Source of the DNA: Gemmatimonadota bacterium
GTDB taxonomy: Bacteria > Gemmatimonadota > Gemmatimonadetes > Gemmatimonadales > GWC2-71-9
Assembly: GCA_003221985.1 (NCBI GenBank)
Contig: QHUQ01000050.1
Coordinates: 6,557-70,556 of the forward strand
DNA: 64,000 bases
Direction of reading: 5' to 3'
The notes beneath the pieces were generated by a model, which did not search any database, was not told where the DNA came from, and was given only the letters and a program-made list of their open reading frames with translations. Numbering within the stretch: position 1 is the first letter of the stretch; the number at the start of each line of letters is the position of its first letter. Shown piece by piece: positions 61,223 to 64,000 of the stretch. Both the position numbers and the translations under genes were made by a program.

Positions 61223-63273
61223 TCAGCCCCGGAATTCGCGCACCAGTCGCTCCAGTTCACCTGGCAACCAGCTGGTCTTACCCCCTTCTCCAATCTTGAT
61301 GCTCGCACGCCGCCCGGCCACGAGCACCGCCGGCTCGAGCGTGGCCGCGTCCCGCAGGTCCGGCAGGGCCTTGAGCAGGGCGAAATAGGCGTCGCTATAG
61401 GGCGCGATCGTGACGACGCGCAGCGAGTCGCCATGCCCGAGGTCGGTCCACGTGCCGTCGCGCATGATGAAGAGGCGGCCTCCCACCCGCTGCGTCGGAT
61501 TGATGCCGGAATGCGCGCGCCGCAGCTCATCGAAGCTCGCCGAGTCCACCACTACCACAGCCTCTGCCATCGACCGCTCCTGCGCCGCGCGATTGACGGA
61601 CGCGGCGCCCGCCTGGTCGGCGGGTGCCGCTGCCGGAGCCCGCATGAGGCGACTCTCCGCGGCACCGCGAAGCGCGATGGTGGGCTCCTGGACCAGATAC
61701 GACGTGTACTCCGTGAGAATCCCGTAACGCAGCGCGAGCTGCTTCAGGGAATCCATCAGCTCGCGCGTTTGGCCGCGGAGCCGGATCTCCTTGGACAGCG
61801 CGCCGGCTTTGCGCGCGGCCCACAACTGCTCGATGTAGCGCGCGTCGTTGTTGTCGCGATCTGTGAAGGTCGTGGTGAATTCTTCCTGACGACCGTTGCG
61901 GCGGCCACGGACCGTCACGGACTGCTCCGTGCTCCCTGCTCCCCGGTACCTGCCCAACACGACCATCTCGTCACCAGCGAACAGGTCCGGCATGCTGCCC
62001 GGCTGCAAGTCGTAGAGCTCGACGCCGGCGCCCGCCGAAATCGTGACATCGGTCAGTACCGGACTTGCCACCTTCGCGGCGAGCGAGCCCACCGCGCGCT
62101 CGATGTTTTCCCCGGGCCGGATGTACTCCGTCGTGCCGCGCGCGCGCTCCGTGAGCCGGTCGAGCAGGTACGTATTGACGTCGTCACCGACGCCGAACGA
62201 GAACACCCGGAACCGGCCACGGCCGTGCTCGGCGTTCTCCGCGATCCGCTCGGGGTCGGTTTCGCCAGTGCTCGCCTGGCCGTCGGTGAGGAACACGACG
62301 ACACCCAACGACTGCTCGGCTGGTGACACGGCGAAAGCCTCGGTAAGCGCCCCGCCGATGTTGGTGCCGCCTTCGGCCTCCAGGCTGCGGATCCACGTCG
62401 CGGCGTCGCGCCGGCGCTCCGTTGTTGCGTCAGTCCAGCCCTCCGCATAGCGCCGCACCCCGCCGGAGAACGCGACCAGCCGGAAGCGATCGTTCGTCCG
62501 GAGCGATCCGAGCAGCTGGATCAGCGCTGCCTTGGCCTGCTCGATCTTGGCGCCGGACATGGAGCCCGAGATGTCGATTACGGCCACCAAATCTCGCCGC
62601 AGCGCCCCCCCCGGGGCATCGGCGGCCGCGCCCGGGGCCAGCAGTAGCATGAAGTACCCGTCCTCGCCAACGGGATGATGCGGGATCAGCGAGAGACCGA
62701 CCAACCCACGGGCGAGCGGCAGCAGCAGCTCGAAGTCGCCACCGGCCGCGGCATCGCCAAGCGTCACTTCCAGGCGGTCATCGCGCCTCGTGACTTGGAC
62801 CTGATGAGCAGCTGCGTGTATTTGAGGGTGATCTTGCGCGTCTCCCCCGGCGCGATCGGGAAAACGCGGGCGCGGATGAGGCCCTGCCCGGCGAGCTCGA
62901 TCAGCGCCGGATCGCGTTTTTGGCGCACGATGGCTTCGTAAATCGCGCGCGCCTGTGCGGCGTCCATCGCCTCCCCACGCAGCTCCTGGTCGCCTTGCCA
63001 CAGCGAGTAGCTCGAGAACACGGCCTCGCCCGGCAACGGGAAGTGGTACATCCCTTCGTCCATCACAGGGCCGTTATTGCGGAACCATTCCTCGACGGTG
63101 ACGCGAGCCACGCGCCCGGTAACGCTGACTTGCACGGCGCTGCGGAGACGCTCGATTCGCCCATTGGGATTCTGCGGAATGGGTCGAATAGGATCGATCC
63201 AGCCCTGGGCGAGCAGGGGAGACGAAAGGATGCACAGGAGGGCGGCCGCTCCGAGCACGTGCGACATACGCAT
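61223..63273 (-). pseudogene. VIT/von Willebrand factor A domain protein, frameshifted
   Basis: The minus strand encodes one 680-residue protein in two frames. The first frame (ATG 63273 to a stop at 62764) has a signal peptide (AALLCILSSPLLAQG) and a VIT domain (GRVARVTVEEWFRNNG, YHFPLPGEAVFSSYSLW, ARAIYEAIVRQKRDPALIE, ARVFPIAPGETRKITLKYTQLL). The second (from about 62800 to 61223) continues with the end of that domain and a vWA domain with MIDAS DISGSMSG, then TDGQAS. Joining them requires a -1 shift at about 62800-62810, i.e. one lost base (probably a C in a CC pair). The product would be an exported adhesion- or assembly-type protein. Either a real mutation or a sequence error. Confidence 0.8.
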
Positions 63274-63343
63274 GGACTGCACCTGGTTAGGGACGCCATG
63301 AGAGACGGGCATCCCCCCGAAGGTTGCACACGCGGTGCTTAAG

Positions 63344-64000
63344 CTAGGCTATGGCACACTGATTGGGGCCGGATTCCAGCACTTCTGCGTCAGAATCCGA
63401 GATCTGCACGAGGCCAAGATTGGCCTCTTTGATGGTGCGGTAAGCATCCGGGAAGCTCGTCTGACGATCGGCGATCCATTGCAGGAAAACGCGTTCATCC
63501 TGAATCGCGGCGACGGAATTGGTGGCCGTGATCACGTCGAAGCGGGCTGCGACCGCGCGATCGGCGCGCCGCTCGCCTTCGGCGGCATAGTGCGCCGGCA
63601 GGATGAGCAGGTCGCCGGGCCACGTCTGGCGCGCGCGCTCCAGGCTGCGCCAGAGCAGCTTGGCCCACGCGTCGGAATGGCCCGCTAAATCGGGCCGGCC
63701 GACCGACTGTACGAATAGGAAGTCGCCCGTGAGCGCCAGGCCGTCGTCCGCGAGCAGCGCCACGCTGCCGAGCGTGTGGCCCGGCACGTGTGCGGCGCGC
63801 AAGGTCGCGCGGCCGAATGCGATCGTATCGCCGTCGCCGAGCGGTTGAGACGCCAGGTTGCCGGGTCGCTGGTCGTACGGTGAAACGGCGTCGTCGGGAT
63901 GAAGGAAGTAGGGCACCTGCCAGCGCGCGGCGGCAGCGCGCGCACCGCTCACATAGTCCGCGTGAATGTGCGTATCGACGACCGCCGCGGGTGTTGCGCG
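63344..64000 (-). CDS. MBL-fold metallo-hydrolase (persulfide dioxygenase/glyoxalase II-like), 5' end outside window
   Basis: At least 218 residues, N-terminus missing. Zinc ligands in THIHADYVSG (HxHxD), VPGHTLGSVAL, ALTGDFLFVQSVGRPDL (Asp) and LPAHY (His). The VGRPDLAG element and the length to the C-terminus fit the ETHE1-like persulfide dioxygenase/rhodanese-linked group, acting on glutathione persulfide. It is upstream of the VIT/vWA gene on the same strand with a 70-bp gap. Confidence 0.85.
   Translation of the reverse strand, partial: RATPAAVVDTHIHADYVSGARAAAARWQVPYFLHPDDAVSPYDQRPGNLASQPLGDGDTIAFGRATLRAAHVPGHTLGSVALLADDGLALTGDFLFVQSVGRPDLAGHSDAWAKLLWRSLERARQTWPGDLLILPAHYAAEGERRADRAVAARFDVITATNSVAAIQDERVFLQWIADRQTSFPDAYRTIKEANLGLVQISDSDAEVLESGPNQCAIA

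Overview
The window is GC-rich, densely coded chromosomal DNA from a Gram-negative, respiring heterotroph. The gene set is: complete alternative complex III (ActABCDEF), M16 peptidase, LmbE/PIG-L protein with Ig-like and GATase-like tails, many exported amidohydrolases, Ser/Thr kinase, VIT/vWA protein with an ECF sigma/anti-sigma pair, and several DUF4402 proteins. Together these suggest Gemmatimonadota or a close relative. This is inference from content; no rRNA or tRNA gene was seen, and no plasmid, phage or CRISPR feature.

Layout. 1-4.1 kb: 5' part of citrate synthase, a degenerate phosphoribosyltransferase, a four-helix-bundle gene inside inverted octamer arrays, and an acyl-CoA dehydrogenase whose 3' end runs into one array. 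4.2-19.7 kb (plus strand): M16 peptidase, amidohydrolase, LmbE protein, a Fe3+/thiamine-type ABC importer, an MFS transporter, an exported phosphodiesterase-like enzyme, and an ABC-2 exporter. 19.7-23.6 kb (mostly minus): cupredoxin lipoprotein, tandem pseudokinase/kinase, membrane-bound hydrolase-family protein, small secreted protein. 23.6-28.9 kb: a five-gene operon of three DUF4402 subunits, a chaperone-like protein and a large usher-like protein, behind a good sigma-54 promoter match; I regard it as a divergent surface-fibre assembly system. A hybrid histidine kinase follows, convergent.

30.6-51.0 kb: sugar and acid catabolism in tightly overlapping genes: PGI domain, GH38 mannosidase, esterase, dipeptide-type ABC importer, GHMP sugar kinase, heparinase II/III with CBM9-like tail, SpoU methyltransferase, class III aminotransferase; then two amidohydrolases, a DapA-family enzyme, an FAD amine-oxidase-like enzyme, a DHOD-like barrel and an enolase-superfamily racemase. 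51.1-58.7 kb: actABCDEF and a cupredoxin lipoprotein that could take its electrons. 58.8-64.0 kb: xdhC, ECF sigma/anti-sigma, a VIT/vWA gene broken by one frameshift, and the 5'-truncated gene of an MBL-fold hydrolase.

A recurrent theme is small repeats. Decamer, octamer and heptamer arrays, often as inverted pairs, and perfect palindromes lie between genes and also inside reading frames, where they are translated as inserts (heparinase, DHOD-like protein, PGI, importer binding protein, acyl-CoA dehydrogenase C-terminus).
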